Of a DNA stretch of 64,000 bases, positions 42,512 through 55,300 are shown in pieces (position 1 is the first letter of the stretch; every line of letters begins with the position of its first letter). Source of the DNA: Sipunculus nudus (taxonomy: Eukaryota; Annelida; Sipuncula; Golfingiida; Sipunculidae); assembly GCA_026874595.1 (NCBI GenBank), contig CM049306.1:99749642-99813641 (forward strand), written 5' to 3'. Below the pieces are notes generated by a model that saw nothing but the letters and a program-made list of their open reading frames with translations, did not search any database and was not told the DNA's origin. The position numbers and the translations under genes were made by a program.

Positions 42512-45500
42512 CTCAGCTGACTATAAGTCATCTGAGCTATAGTCATGGTCCATTGTCCGTCGTCCATCCGTCTGTCTGGTTGTCTGTCCGTAAGACTGGC
42601 ACATTTCGACACCATTGGACCTATGAATCTGAAATTCGGCATACAGTTAGATGTCCCCAAAATCTCCTACCATGCCGAAAATTGGGTCAATAAGACTTCG
42701 TTCCTTCGAGATATTAAGGAAAAACCTCAATTTCTTATTAGAAATCTATTTTTACACTTCAGGACTGCCTAATATCAAAACCACTCATCTGGTTTTCTTC
42801 ATATTTACCATAAATATTCCTATTTATAGTTCCTATGTACATGACAGAAATAAAGTCAGTATTATTTAATTTAAAAAAGTTATGGGCCCAAACATAATGG
42901 ACTGTGTAAAAAAATCAGGAAAGATATTTGGTCACTTAAGACCAAAAGTGTTAAAGGTAGGGACTTTTTTCAGTAATACAACTTTAATTAATCAAAATTT
43001 AATTGTATACCAAAAATTAGATCAAAATCTGTTAAATTTTTTAAAATATTGGCAAAAATATAAAATTGGTACCTTAAATTTTGCCCAACTTTGGCCACAG
43101 CACATTTTTTTCCTGTAAGTACTGTGGATTTAATTTTCACAGCATGTTCACATAAGGATTTAATCTGTTAAAATCTGAAATTTGAAAATAAAAGCTGCAA
43201 AATTAGGCTAGTTATTGAATTTTATTTTAGGCTCTTGTTGTATTCCCTTACATTGTCAAGCAGTCCACTTTGATGACTGTAGGTCATTTAGTGCACATCT
43301 CTATGCTCCTCAGGCTGTTGGCATAATGTTAGATGTCCCCAAAATCTCCTACCATACCAAAAATTGGGTCATTAGGACTTCGTTCCTTCAAGATATTAAA
43401 ACCTCGGTTTTCCATAAAAAAAGCCATTGTTACACTTCAAGGCTGCCTAATATCTAAACCACTAATCTGTTTTTGATCATATTTAGTATTCACATTCTTT
43501 TATACATTTTCTATGAACATACCAAAAATTAGGTCAGTATTGGGTATTATTTTGAAATTATGGGTCAAAATATAATGCAATATTTAAAAAATCAGGAAAT
43601 CTATTTACTCACCTAACATGAGAATTGCTGAACCTAGAGACTTTTTTTTTCAAGAATATAACTTTATTTAATTAAGATTCAATTTTTTACCCAAAATTAG
43701 ATCTGATTTTTGCAAATTTTTCAAGTTATTAGCATAAATGAAAAATCAATACCTTAAATTTTGTCCAACTTTGGCAATGGCACGTTTTTTCCCTGTAAGC
43801 ACTGTTGATTTAATTTTCACAGCATATATACATAAGGACTTAATCTTTTAAAATCTGAAATTTCAAAGAAATTGATTGGAAAGAATAGCTTTTATTCACG
43901 TTTTCATACACCATGGCAAGTGTTGTTTACATCTAGCCCACCTAGTAGTACAGCCTTCACTTGCATTATGTAACCCACCCCAGGCAGCTTGCCTTGGCTC
44001 AGCTTGGCCACTACCAGCAGGCTTCCCCTCTGCCCTGTACTCCCCCCCCCCTCCTCACCCCCGATGGTGCATAAACTAGATGAATGTTATTATTTTCTAT
44101 ATTTGATTCATTCTTATTCTAGGTTATGCTGCATTTTAGATTTTGTATTGTACAACCAGGGTTACAGTGATTAAAGTGTACATTTAATTGTGTCCACAAA
44201 GTGGTGTATTGCTATGAAAATGTGGATGTTCATCAGATAAGTAATTCCTTACTTCAGAAGAGTAAAAACTTCACCAGGTGTGAAATTGACTATTAATTCC
44301 AGTAATAAATTAAAACTGGGATAGTAATTAGCACAATGATATTCTTTGTCCCTCATTCAACCAACAGTGTGTATACTTTATTTGAAAAGATGTTTTATTT
44401 AATCAAATTTACTGAATCTTTCATTTTATTTTGGTGAATAAAATTAAGAATGTACTGAAAACTCCAATGTGCAAAACTTTTAAGTAGTGATTGAAGGAAT
44501 ATTCTTGTAGATGCCATGTTGTGGCATTATTTTCTTTTAAATTCAGTTTAAACATTTATGATTTAAAAATAATAAAATATATGTGTATGCATAATATGAC
44601 CCAATATGAGCTACACTCTGGATATATAATGATTGCAACTTTTGCAACAATTCTAATATTTTAACTTAAAGTTTCAGTTTTTTTACTCTGTATATATAAT
44701 GAGTGCAACTTTTGCAACAATTCTAATATTTAAACTTATATTTTTAGTTTTTGTTTTATTAAAAATTTTTAAACCTGTAAGTAAAAAAAATGATTCAGAT
44801 AAAAACTTCTTAATGGAAAAAGTGGATATGCTAAAAAAATAGGCTTATATATAAACTTAAATACATTATTCCCTTGAAAGTGAAATAAAGGTATTAGTCC
44901 ATTCTGTCCACTTGCCTGTCCATCTGAAAATATTCATATGCATCACAGTATCTCAAAACTATTACTGTTTTTCTTCATGACAGTCTTGTCAGAGTATTAG
45001 TTTGCAATCATATATTTAGATCTTTACTATAACCAAGTAGGAGGGCCCCTTTCCTCTTAGCTTTTCATATTCTTATATAAATGAAAAACATTACAATAGA
45101 ATATTTCTACATCCACCTTCGTGCTGCCCTCACTTTTCCCTTCTCCGAACCCCATCCCAAAGTCAGCCTCAGTAAGCAAGAACAAGATGAATCAGATATA
45201 TTCATACTTTAATATTTTGTATAACTATTCGTCCATAGGTACCTATGTACATGCCAGAAATTATGTCAATATTGTGTAATATATAGACATAGTGGGCATC
45301 ACAATAATGTACCTTTTCAAGACTAAAGAGATATTGTGTCATACAGTCACAAATTCATAAATCACTTCATCAGCATAGTTATTCATAACATCATATCTGT
45401 CAAATTGAAAGCTTGCAGACTACCATACACTTTAGATCCTTCAACAAATAGCCTTATCCTCATTCTACTACTGCTTATTACTGCTGTCATTGCATTCATA

Positions 45501-45752
45501 TTTGCTTAAATATATCATAATTTTCAGCCCCTCCTAAATAAATAAAAAATAAACCACTATATTTAACTCTATTAATCCATCAATCAGGTAATTTCATTTA
45601 TCATTTACTCACATATTACATTACATTCCTTTATAATAGCCCAACATGCCCACGATTTTCATAAGCTTTATCGACTCGATATAGTATTACAGTTGAGAAA
45701 CATTTATAGTCCAATCACGATCAGCTGAGTGCCGTGACACATGGGTCTCTTG
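42512..45752 (+). mobile_element. Family A repeat, copy 3
   Basis: Bounded by the left hairpin (42512-42536) and the right end 'cagctgagtgccgtgac' near 45722-45752. It contains two diverged internal units carrying 'gatgtccccaaaatctccta' (42650 and 43336). It also has a two-copy 'gcaacttttgcaacaattct' duplication at 44622-44750 and a poly-C/T stretch near 44041. No coding region; the 43876-44174 open frames overlap each other and look like noise. Confidence 0.8.
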
Positions 45753-46238
45753 TTTTTTATTAAATAGAGAAACTCAGTAGAGTGGAAAGGTTTGGGTTTA
45801 GTTAATTTTATTAATCTGGAAAATTACGCTGTCTTGCCATATGGATTGATGAGAAAACAATACAGCACGTTCTCTGTATGTTTGATGTTTGTAATTTTAA
45901 TAACCTTTAATACTTCTAACTAACATCTCTTATTAATCATATTATAATTAAGTACTATTTACTTTTTTTAACCAACAGTCATAATTTTGACAATAATACT
46001 ATATGTATCAAGCTGTTACTTAGTATTGGTAACTGTAAGATTTTGTCAATGTGCTACACAAAATAAATTCTCATATTAACATGAAAAATCAACATCCAGA
46101 CACCCAACAAAAATTTTAGGCTAAAAACTTGTCGCAAATATGTGATGTTTTAGATTCCCATACAAAGCATGTGAGTTTTTTATAAACAGATTTTTTAATT
46201 TGTGTAACAAATGAAACTTTTTTCAGCTTTGTGAGAGG
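45753..46238 (+). other. Region upstream of ATXN10 start codon
   Basis: AT-rich. A good 3' splice site (aaacttttttcag, ending 46226) lies 12 bases before the ATXN10 ATG. The 5' UTR therefore probably begins in a separate upstream exon, not identified here. Confidence 0.5.
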
Positions 46239-46390
46239 ATGGCTTCTGCAACAACTGATACATTTGGACAGATATTGCAGAGTCTCCAAGGATTCCTTCT
46301 TGAGAGCAAAGACAAAAACCTTCTGCTAAACAGGGAATTCCAGGAACTGTTGAATACTATACGAGACCTTCTGAAGGATGAGATTCACAG
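46239..46390 (+). CDS. ATXN10: ATXN10 coding exon 1
   Basis: ATG in context gagaggATGg; donor gtaagt; 152 nt. It encodes [20 protein letters not shown] and an acidic-basic helix ending DLLKDEIH. It is preceded by a splice acceptor, so it is probably the second exon of the transcript. Confidence 0.88.
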
Positions 46391-49300
46391 GTAAGTTTAA
46401 GAGCTGATCAAGGACTGGGCATAATCTATTGTTTTTGGGGGACTTTCATAAGATTTCCAGATGAAATACTGGTATAACTTCATTATTTCTCTTTTGATTA
46501 CCATTCAAGAGAAATTATCATTTAATTAAAAAAGTACTTAATTTATATTCACTTATTTAATTCAGAACCTGAAGGTTACCAATTCTGATTAAGAGTTACA
46601 TTGTATATCTTGATGAGCAGTGTTTTTCAAGAATATTTTGTGTCATATTTTAAATTTATTACTACCAGTATTTATTGTTTCATAAAAGCTGAGAGCCTGA
46701 TTCAACAGACTTGTTATACTGTACTCTATGTTTATTATACACCCATAAGACATGCCCTATTATGGTATGGACAGCATCTGGCCATTAACATTTAGTGTCA
46801 CTGTAAAAAATTACCAGACTTTATTGATTTTCATGAAACTCTCTAAATTTAAACTACAGACAAATAGATTATCTCACCTGAGTTCAATTCTGGGCAAAAT
46901 CAATGCATATTTAATGAGGTCAGAGGTCACCAGTCTTATCCATGGTGTTGCTTCAATAAATTACCAGGAAAATGATGGATTTTGGTGAAACTCCAGAAAT
47001 AAAAACCCAAGGTTGTTTCTCAGTAAAACGTTTGCATATGTAATGAGGTCAGAGGTCACCAGACTTTGTGGTATTTCTGTGATAACTAGGAAATTAATGG
47101 CTTATGATGATGTTGTGCAGTGCAAATGTTAAACCATTTTAGTAACTCCATTAGGTTCAATTGTCTGCAAATTCTTGGCTCATTTAATAATGTCAAGGGT
47201 CATAAAATATGAAATAGGTGTGATATGCACTCTTATAGTGCTTTTGTTAACTTTTTTAAAGTTACAGTACTTAATATCATTTCACATTAATCAGTACTTC
47301 ATTATAGCTGCATATTAATATCTTTTAGTATCTGAGAATTATTTATAATTGTGGCAGAGAAACCAGATTTTTTCATTAAGGGTTGAACTATGCAAATTTC
47401 CTGCATGAGGGGCTTATATAAGTGAGTCTTCTTATGGTATCATCACTTGTATAACTATATCTTGTCATTAAAGGGACATAATCAGGCTCAATATGATGCC
47501 TATTCTTTCACACTATCAGTTCAGTTTTGCTTGATACAAAGGTTTCCCAGCAGAACCATCCCTGCACACAGTCTCATTTCTTCGCATATGGCTGTTTAAC
47601 ACCTTGTTATGACTGTGCGTGTCGGTAAACATAGTCCATGTGTGTCTGTTTACAATAACAAGGCCATGTGACCAGAGGTCTGATTAAGAGGGACAATACG
47701 CTGTGTTTCAGCCAGCGGGAACATGTATTATATTTTTTTGGCCAAGTCAGTCAGGGTATCTGTTGTGGCTCTGTGCTGCAAACGGCTCCACACCCTGTGT
47801 TTATGTTGACACCTGCAATCGTGCCCGGTCAACTGTTTTAACACATTTACAGGAGAAAGCAAACAGTTTCAAGGCAATATTTTGGCAGGTACAGATTTTT
47901 TTTAAATGGAGGAAGCTATTTTTCATGTTAACATGCTTTATAGGTGATAGGGCCCCTTTAATGAACAAAGGGAGCCTTTCATATATTTAGGGAATTCTAT
48001 TGTTATCTTAAATTTCTGATCTCATGCCTGGTGCAGCATCATACAAATGTAATAAGCTTAAAGGTACATAAACATTAATATGAGCCTTTAATTCCTTTTG
48101 GCTGAATACAAAATCTTCCCAGCAAACCCATTCCAACACATGGACTTAATATCTCCATGCACCTGTTTTATACATTTTATATGGTTCTCTGTGGTATAAA
48201 CACAGTTCATGTTTGTAAACACGATCCATGTTTGTAAACACAGTCCATGTTTGTCTGTTTATTATAACAAGACAATGCAGTTAGAGATCTGATCTTGTGC
48301 ATGTATGACAACTCTCAGACAAGGAGAAGAAACACACATGAAAAAACACATAGGTGTTTTAAAGGCCACCAGGTGGTGTGCATGCTGTGTTTATATTTTG
48401 AGCTACTGCTCATGACTCATGTCTGGGGCAAGCTGATTTCTAATGTGAACAGGAGTAAGCAAATCTTTTTTGAACAAATTATTGGCAGATGTCATATAAT
48501 TGAAAGGAAAAAACACTATATTTCACTATATAACATAAGTGGTACGGTGAAGGCCCCTGTAAGACTTCAAAAATATTTACCATCACTCATTCAAAAAAAC
48601 ATTTATATATTCACAGGTACAAGTGGAATGAGAACATCATTTCAGGATTAGGAAGTCTACTCAAATTATCATCAGACTCCTGGGACATTGATTCAAACCA
48701 CCACCAATTTGCTCTGCAGTGTAGCTGTATTGCTGAAATATTTAGATGCTTCCGAAACTCTTGTGCCAACTGCAGCAAAAATCAGGATTTATTGCAAAGG
48801 TACTATATGAAGGATTGCAGGGAATGGTTTTGTATGAGTCTGTATGTGTGATTTGGTGTCCTTTAAAAGGGATTCCTGGAGTTTACTGAAACGCTAAAAT
48901 AAGATCATAAGTTTCCACAGTTTGCTGTGAGAATAATTTAGGTTTATCATATTGTTTTATACCCTGAGTAATGTTTTAAACTGATCATGCTTGAGGGAAC
49001 ATCCATCACAATATTGCCATCAGTCCTCCTGATTAACAGTAACATGCTGACACCTGCTGGCTGTTATTTGAACTGTATTGGGATACCAGTGGCCCAACAG
49101 TTAAACATCGAAGTATTTAGAAAATACATCTGTTATGATCCAAATAAAAAATAGGCCCATCTGTAAAGCAATTAATTGGAAACTAAAGGACTTGTTCTTA
49201 CAACTTATCTACAAGTCATTATTTTTCATAGCTCCTTTATAGAAAACATGAGACCAGATTAATAATTAACTGATTAATAATAACATCATTAAAAATTTCT

Positions 49301-52300
49301 TGTATGGTTCTTCCATTCTCTTTCAGCTGACAGTGCCACCTGAAAACCACACATACTTCTTATATGTTATATTTATTGTCAATGTCACTAAAATCATTGT
49401 TTTTTGTGTGCTAATATGGATAATATTTTTGAATTCAGACATCCTGTGATATTCAACACAGCAGTGACACTAACTGGGAAGATCTGTGACAGCTGGAAAT
49501 CTTTGTCGGAAGGAGCAGATACAGAGGGTGGGTACGAGTAATAGGAATTTGTTATAAAATCAAGTTTGAAAAATCAAGTTATTAAAAGAAATAAAACAAC
49601 CAATCATAGACTGGTAATCAATTAGTTTATGTTTCACATGTATAACCATGAACTCTGCTGTGTAGGATTATATGTAAAATATTGACAGAGGGAAGTCAGT
49701 CTCTCATGTAAATTGAGTGCTGGGTTGCTGACACGTGTTTTCTGCACAAGTTTAAGTTTACATCCTGCTCACTACGTTGTGTCCACTATGTTTCCTTGGT
49801 TACATTTTTTTTCCAGATAATATGACGTCCTTGCATGTGCATACATATTCATCTGTGATTAGTTGTGCAAAGATGCAACCAATTTAATCAGTTATGATAG
49901 AAAATGACCAGTCATGAATATAATCGATTACTTGGCACACCACTAGTGGTGGCATTTGTATTTGCACTGATTAAAGAAAGATGCATTTATTTACTAGTTA
50001 AATTAATTGACTGATACTTATAATCAATTACTAACTATTCAGCCAGTGTTTATGTATAACAATTTGAAAGGAGTACACACTGTTTTCTTATGCTGTCTTT
50101 TTACCAGATTAAATGAATGTATGTTCTGTTATTTTATTGAGTCGAGGTAGCTGTAACAACCTGACTCAGTAGGCAATCGGATAATTGGGCTGGTTAGCCT
50201 ACTCGAGTCGTGATACAAGTTATTTCTGGGAATGCATCGCAGTGGTCTTGCATCAGGTTGCATTCATATCATGGTAAACAGCCCAAAATCTGAATGTTAT
50301 GCTAAAAATAATGAATTTACACAATAGTATACATGTGAGCTCACAACCTAAACTGAAACACCGTCTCCATGGACATGGGTCATTTCCTGTATCGCCTGCA
50401 AGCTGCCTGTAACCCGTGCGAGCCATGCTTGTGTTCATGCGGTGATAAATTCAACAAACACGCCAAAGGGTTTACCAGTGTGCTGGGTTAAAACGGAACT
50501 TTTCTCGCTTATGTTTGGTATTATTAGAAAGTACATAAAAATGTTAACGATTGATCTGGTTTGTGTTGATTGACAGGGTCCCTTTAGGCCATGAAGCGTT
50601 GTCAGAAATGACGAAAATATTTGCATCTTCATTAATGCGTTCCTCAGACATAGATGTCATGACACTCTGGCGCTAGTAATTTGGTCGTAATGCCAGACGG
50701 TCGATATGACACTAGAGTCGAGGATGAATTGCTGTGTGAAAATTATAAAAATCATGTAAAGTAGGAAGTTTACTATTTGCATCTGTTATAAACTTTGAGG
50801 GAAAAAGATGTGAAGTATCCAATGGTATCTTATCAGTAAGCCTATGAAATGAGAAAAAGCTCAGTTTCAAAAATGATGATATGTACATATGATCTTACTC
50901 ATGCATTTTACAGTATTACTGACAGCCTTGAAATGTGGCATCCAGTTCTTAGGCAATGCTGTAACCAGCCATGAGAACAATCAGGCAGTGCTTTGGAGTT
51001 GTTTCTTTCCTCAGTGCAGGTAAGATGACCAAGCACTTTGGCTAATGATGATGGTTATGCCTGCTTGCCTGTAATATTAGGTATACTACGCAATGTAAGA
51101 CTGGTCCCATGCAAAGAACTGTTAATATTTTACCCTCTAACCCTTAATTGGAAATAGATTAAAATCTCTTCAAGTTTCTGCACCAAAACTTGCATTTCTT
51201 TGAAAGATATTTAAATTAAAGTAATAATTATGATAATTACTATAGTTATTACAGTTATTCAAAGTTACTGTACATTTGTTCTGTATGCTGAGATTGGCGA
51301 GCTGGCAGGACAATTGGTCCTTGGCATATTTACCTGCAAAGCACAACCTGGGCTTTTTACAAGTTATTTATGCATAGTAGTACACAAATATTTTATTCAG
51401 TCATTTCATTCTAATGATGGACTATGTCTGGGCGTTTACTTCAATAGATAGGAAAAATGGAAAACTCCTTTCTTTTTAACTTGTGTTTGCCAGTCTTGAA
51501 CAGATTATTATATAACAAAGTGTTATTGTAGTGCTATGGTTCACATTGTAAGCTACTGATCCTCAGCATCAAAAACAAAGATTCAGATACTGTTAATAGC
51601 TATGATGGTGCCTGTTTAACAGAATTATCACAAATAAATATCTCATAAATAAACTTATATTTTTACCAATTATTTCTTAATGTATAATATATATGGAGGA
51701 TCTTTTAATCCAAGCTTTTTAACATTTTTGTTTTGGTCATTGTTAAACATACTGTGATATAAATATTTTGAATTCAGCCAGGAGACTATTAATCATAAAT
51801 ATATAGACTGTATGTTCTTCCCTTTCAAGGTTCTTTCTACAGTCTCCAGACATGACAGTGGGAACTTACACAGCCATGGTGATTTATAACTGTCTGAGTG
51901 GAGAGAGGATTACTGATGTCATAGAAAACAAGCATGGCCCAGACATACTTGTTAGTCTGATGGACCTGTTTACAAATAGTAACTCTGAATGGAGGTTAGT
52001 AACAGCTGAGGTCTACCAGGATAAAGACAGAGTTACTCTCAGAGTTCAAATTTAGAAAATCATGGAAGATCCTATTCCTAAATTATTAAAAACCTATTTT
52101 CACACTTTAGGACTGCCTAATATCAAAACCACTCATCTGTTTTTCCTCATATTTACCATAAATATTCCTCTATATAGTTCCTATGTACATGCCAGAAATT
52201 ATGTCTGTATTATTTAATTTAAAAACGTTCTGGGCCCAAACATAATGCATTTTGAAAAAAATAAGGAAAGATATTTGATCACTTAACACAAAAAATGTTA

Positions 52301-55300
52301 AAGCTGTGGACCTTTTTTCCAGTAATATAACTTTAATTAATCAAAATTAAATTGTATACCCAAAATTAGATGAAAATCTTTTAAATTTTAATAAAATATT
52401 AATAAAAATAAAAAATTGGTACCTTAAATTTTGCCCAACTTTGACCATGGCACGTTTTTTTCCTGTAAGTACTGTGGATTTAATTTTCACAGCATGTTTT
52501 TGTCAGCATTTCAACTGTTAACACCAAAAATTTGAAACCAGTTGATCAAAAACTGTAGATTTTAATCAAGTTTTCAAGCACCTTGTTACATATTGTTTAC
52601 ATCAAGCTAGTGTTATGCAGTTTGCAAAAGCTCAGCTCCCCAGCTTCAGCTCTAAGTTCTTTAAATTCAGCATACAGTTAGATGTCTCCAAAATCCCCTA
52701 CCATGCCAAGAATTTGGTCACTAGGACTTAATACCTTCGAGATATTAATGAAAAACTTCATTTTTCCATTAAAAACCCATTGTTACACTTCAAGACTGCC
52801 TAATATCAAAACCACTGATCTGACTTGAATCATAAACAAAATACATATTTTTCATTCTCTATGCACATCCCAGAATGATGTCAGTATTGCGTAATTGTTT
52901 TAAGTTATGGGCCCAAACATATATATTTACTCCCTTAACAAGGGCATTGCTAGAGATTTTTTTGTCAGGGATGTAACATTATTTAATCAAGATTCAATTG
53001 AATACCCAAAATTAGTTCTGAATTTTTCAAATTTTATAAGTTATTAGTATAAATATAAAATTAGTACCTTAAATTTTGCCCAACTGTGACCATGGCACGT
53101 TTGTTTCCCGTGAGCACTGTTGATATAATTTTCATATCATGCACACATAAGGATTTCAGCTTTTTAGTTTAGAAAGCTGAAAGAAATTGGCCAAAAATTG
53201 TAGCTTTTATTAATGTTTTTTATGAGACCCTGTCAGACTTTGGCTCTCTCCAGCCCCTCTTGAGTAACCTGTATGTTGACCTTGTTGACCTTTCATCAAA
53301 TTATGCACGCTTGAGGCGAGGCATACAGGAATCCAGGCAGCTTATGGCCAGCCACATTTGATCCAGGTGTCCAACCCAACTCATCTAGTAGTTTTAACCA
53401 ACAACATAACAATAAACAACAAATTAATAAATTTTTATTGTTTTTTTATAACAAATTAAAGAAAAATAGAAAAGGAATTTGTTAGTTTATAATAACAGGA
53501 AATTAACTTGCAGTTACTGATGATATAAGAATCTTGTATCGATGGGTAGAATGTCACATATTCCAAATAACACCATGCAGTCACCTATGGCATTTTTCAG
53601 TTCAATTTTAATGATAAAGTAAATCATATTATTCATTACTAATCATTAGGGATCATATGAAGGAAATTAATGATAGACAAAGATGCAGTTGATAATATTA
53701 ATCTAGATTCCTACTGTGTTTAGTGTGTACATTGATGTGAAATTAGTCCAAAATGAATTTTTTACAGTTATTTTTTAATATAAATAAAAGCCATAAAACC
53801 AGGTACTTATGATCATTATTTAAATGTGTGAATTTTGTTTATTCTGGATTCTCAACATCATTGTTTGGTGAAAATTGAATAAATACCAGACATGGTGGGA
53901 ATACTTTGTAATTGTATTTAAATATGAATATGATTATGTACTCCATTATTAAATTTCTTGCATAAAGAATGGGAATTCAGGTAAAAATGAAAGTATATGA
54001 ATACTTGTGCAAATACTTTCAAAATGTATTCATGAATGCATTCATGAATATATTCTTTAATATTATTTTAATAATCATATCAGTTATATTTCATTTTAAA
54101 AAATCATATGATTCTCATTATTTTTAATAAAAATTATATTTGGGACAATATTTGTAATTTTTTTTAATAAATAGTTAAACTCTTATTATATGGCCAAGTC
54201 AAAATCTGTGTGACAATAGTACTCCAATTGTTAATAAAATAAATGAAATCAATCCTCTTCCCTGTCTCCAAAGGTACTATCAAAATCATACATAAGCTAA
54301 ACAACAACAACTTAAATACAGCTTATATTTATTACCACACAAAACCAGCATGTGCCTCATTTCTAAATAATATTTTTTTATCATATATAACAGCTGAGCG
54401 TCATGACCCATAGGTCCCTTGTTGGTATTTTCAAGGATTTGAAGATGTCCCATGACAAAATCAGTAATCCTTATAAAAAATATAATGCAATGCAGAAGCT
54501 CACAAATTTTATATGCAGAAATGTTTTCATAATGAATTAAAAGTTGCTGAGGTTTTAAACTTTTGTCTTTTTTGTTGTAGTTGGTATATCATAGAAAAGT
54601 TATTTCAACACCCAGGGCTACTGGTGAATGTCTACAAGGAGTTAGACATTGATAAAAGGTAATGTCTCTATTTTAGAAATTCATGAATGTATTGTTGTGT
54701 GCTCACATGGGAAATATTTTACTCTTTCAGTCACTCCTATAAACATGTAGTATTCAAGCTTTGGCCAGTTTTGCCAAATATACTGTGGCTCACTATATAT
54801 TTTGAGGGTTTCAGAATGGATTACATGGATTATACATTATTGACCACATACACTTGTATGAATGAAGGCCTGATGTGCAGCACTTTAAAAAATTCTAATT
54901 TTTTTGAGTATTTGAAAATGAAACCATAAAATTGCTTTCCTGAGATAAATCAAGATTTTTTACAGTTTCATTATGGAATTGGTTTGAAAATTGATTGATC
55001 TTTCCACATGAACTGGGTGCTGTGCTCATTAACAGAAAGACATTTAAAAACATCTTCAATTATTTCAGGCTACAGCTGATCCAGATGTTGACGTCCTCTA
55101 TTCAGCAGCTTTCTGACACAGGTGGATCAGTCACACCTGCTGTTCCACCTGTGGCAATGGAAAATATCAGCTGTGTCAGTGCAGGCTTCATAGACAATGC
55201 CCACACAATCCTAGGTCTCAGCCAACAGAGATCTGTGGATAGTCTGGTGAGGATTAGTTTCAGAAGTAAATCAATGATAAAATAATCATGAAAGTTTATG

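Larger units (their letters stand above)
46391..48616 (+). other. ATXN10 intron 1
   Basis: About 2.2 kb. It holds a family E hairpin-type repeat (46736-47330) and a diverged ~565-bp direct duplication (47460-47960 and 48060-48560). The open frame at 48295-48651 runs into exon 2 and only its end is coding. Confidence 0.75.

Noticed and set aside
48295-48651. 118-codon open frame as a separate gene, superficially Cys/His-containing
   Set aside because: It overlaps the ATXN10 exon 2 acceptor in a different frame and lacks the spacing of a zinc finger. The true coding part starts at 48617.
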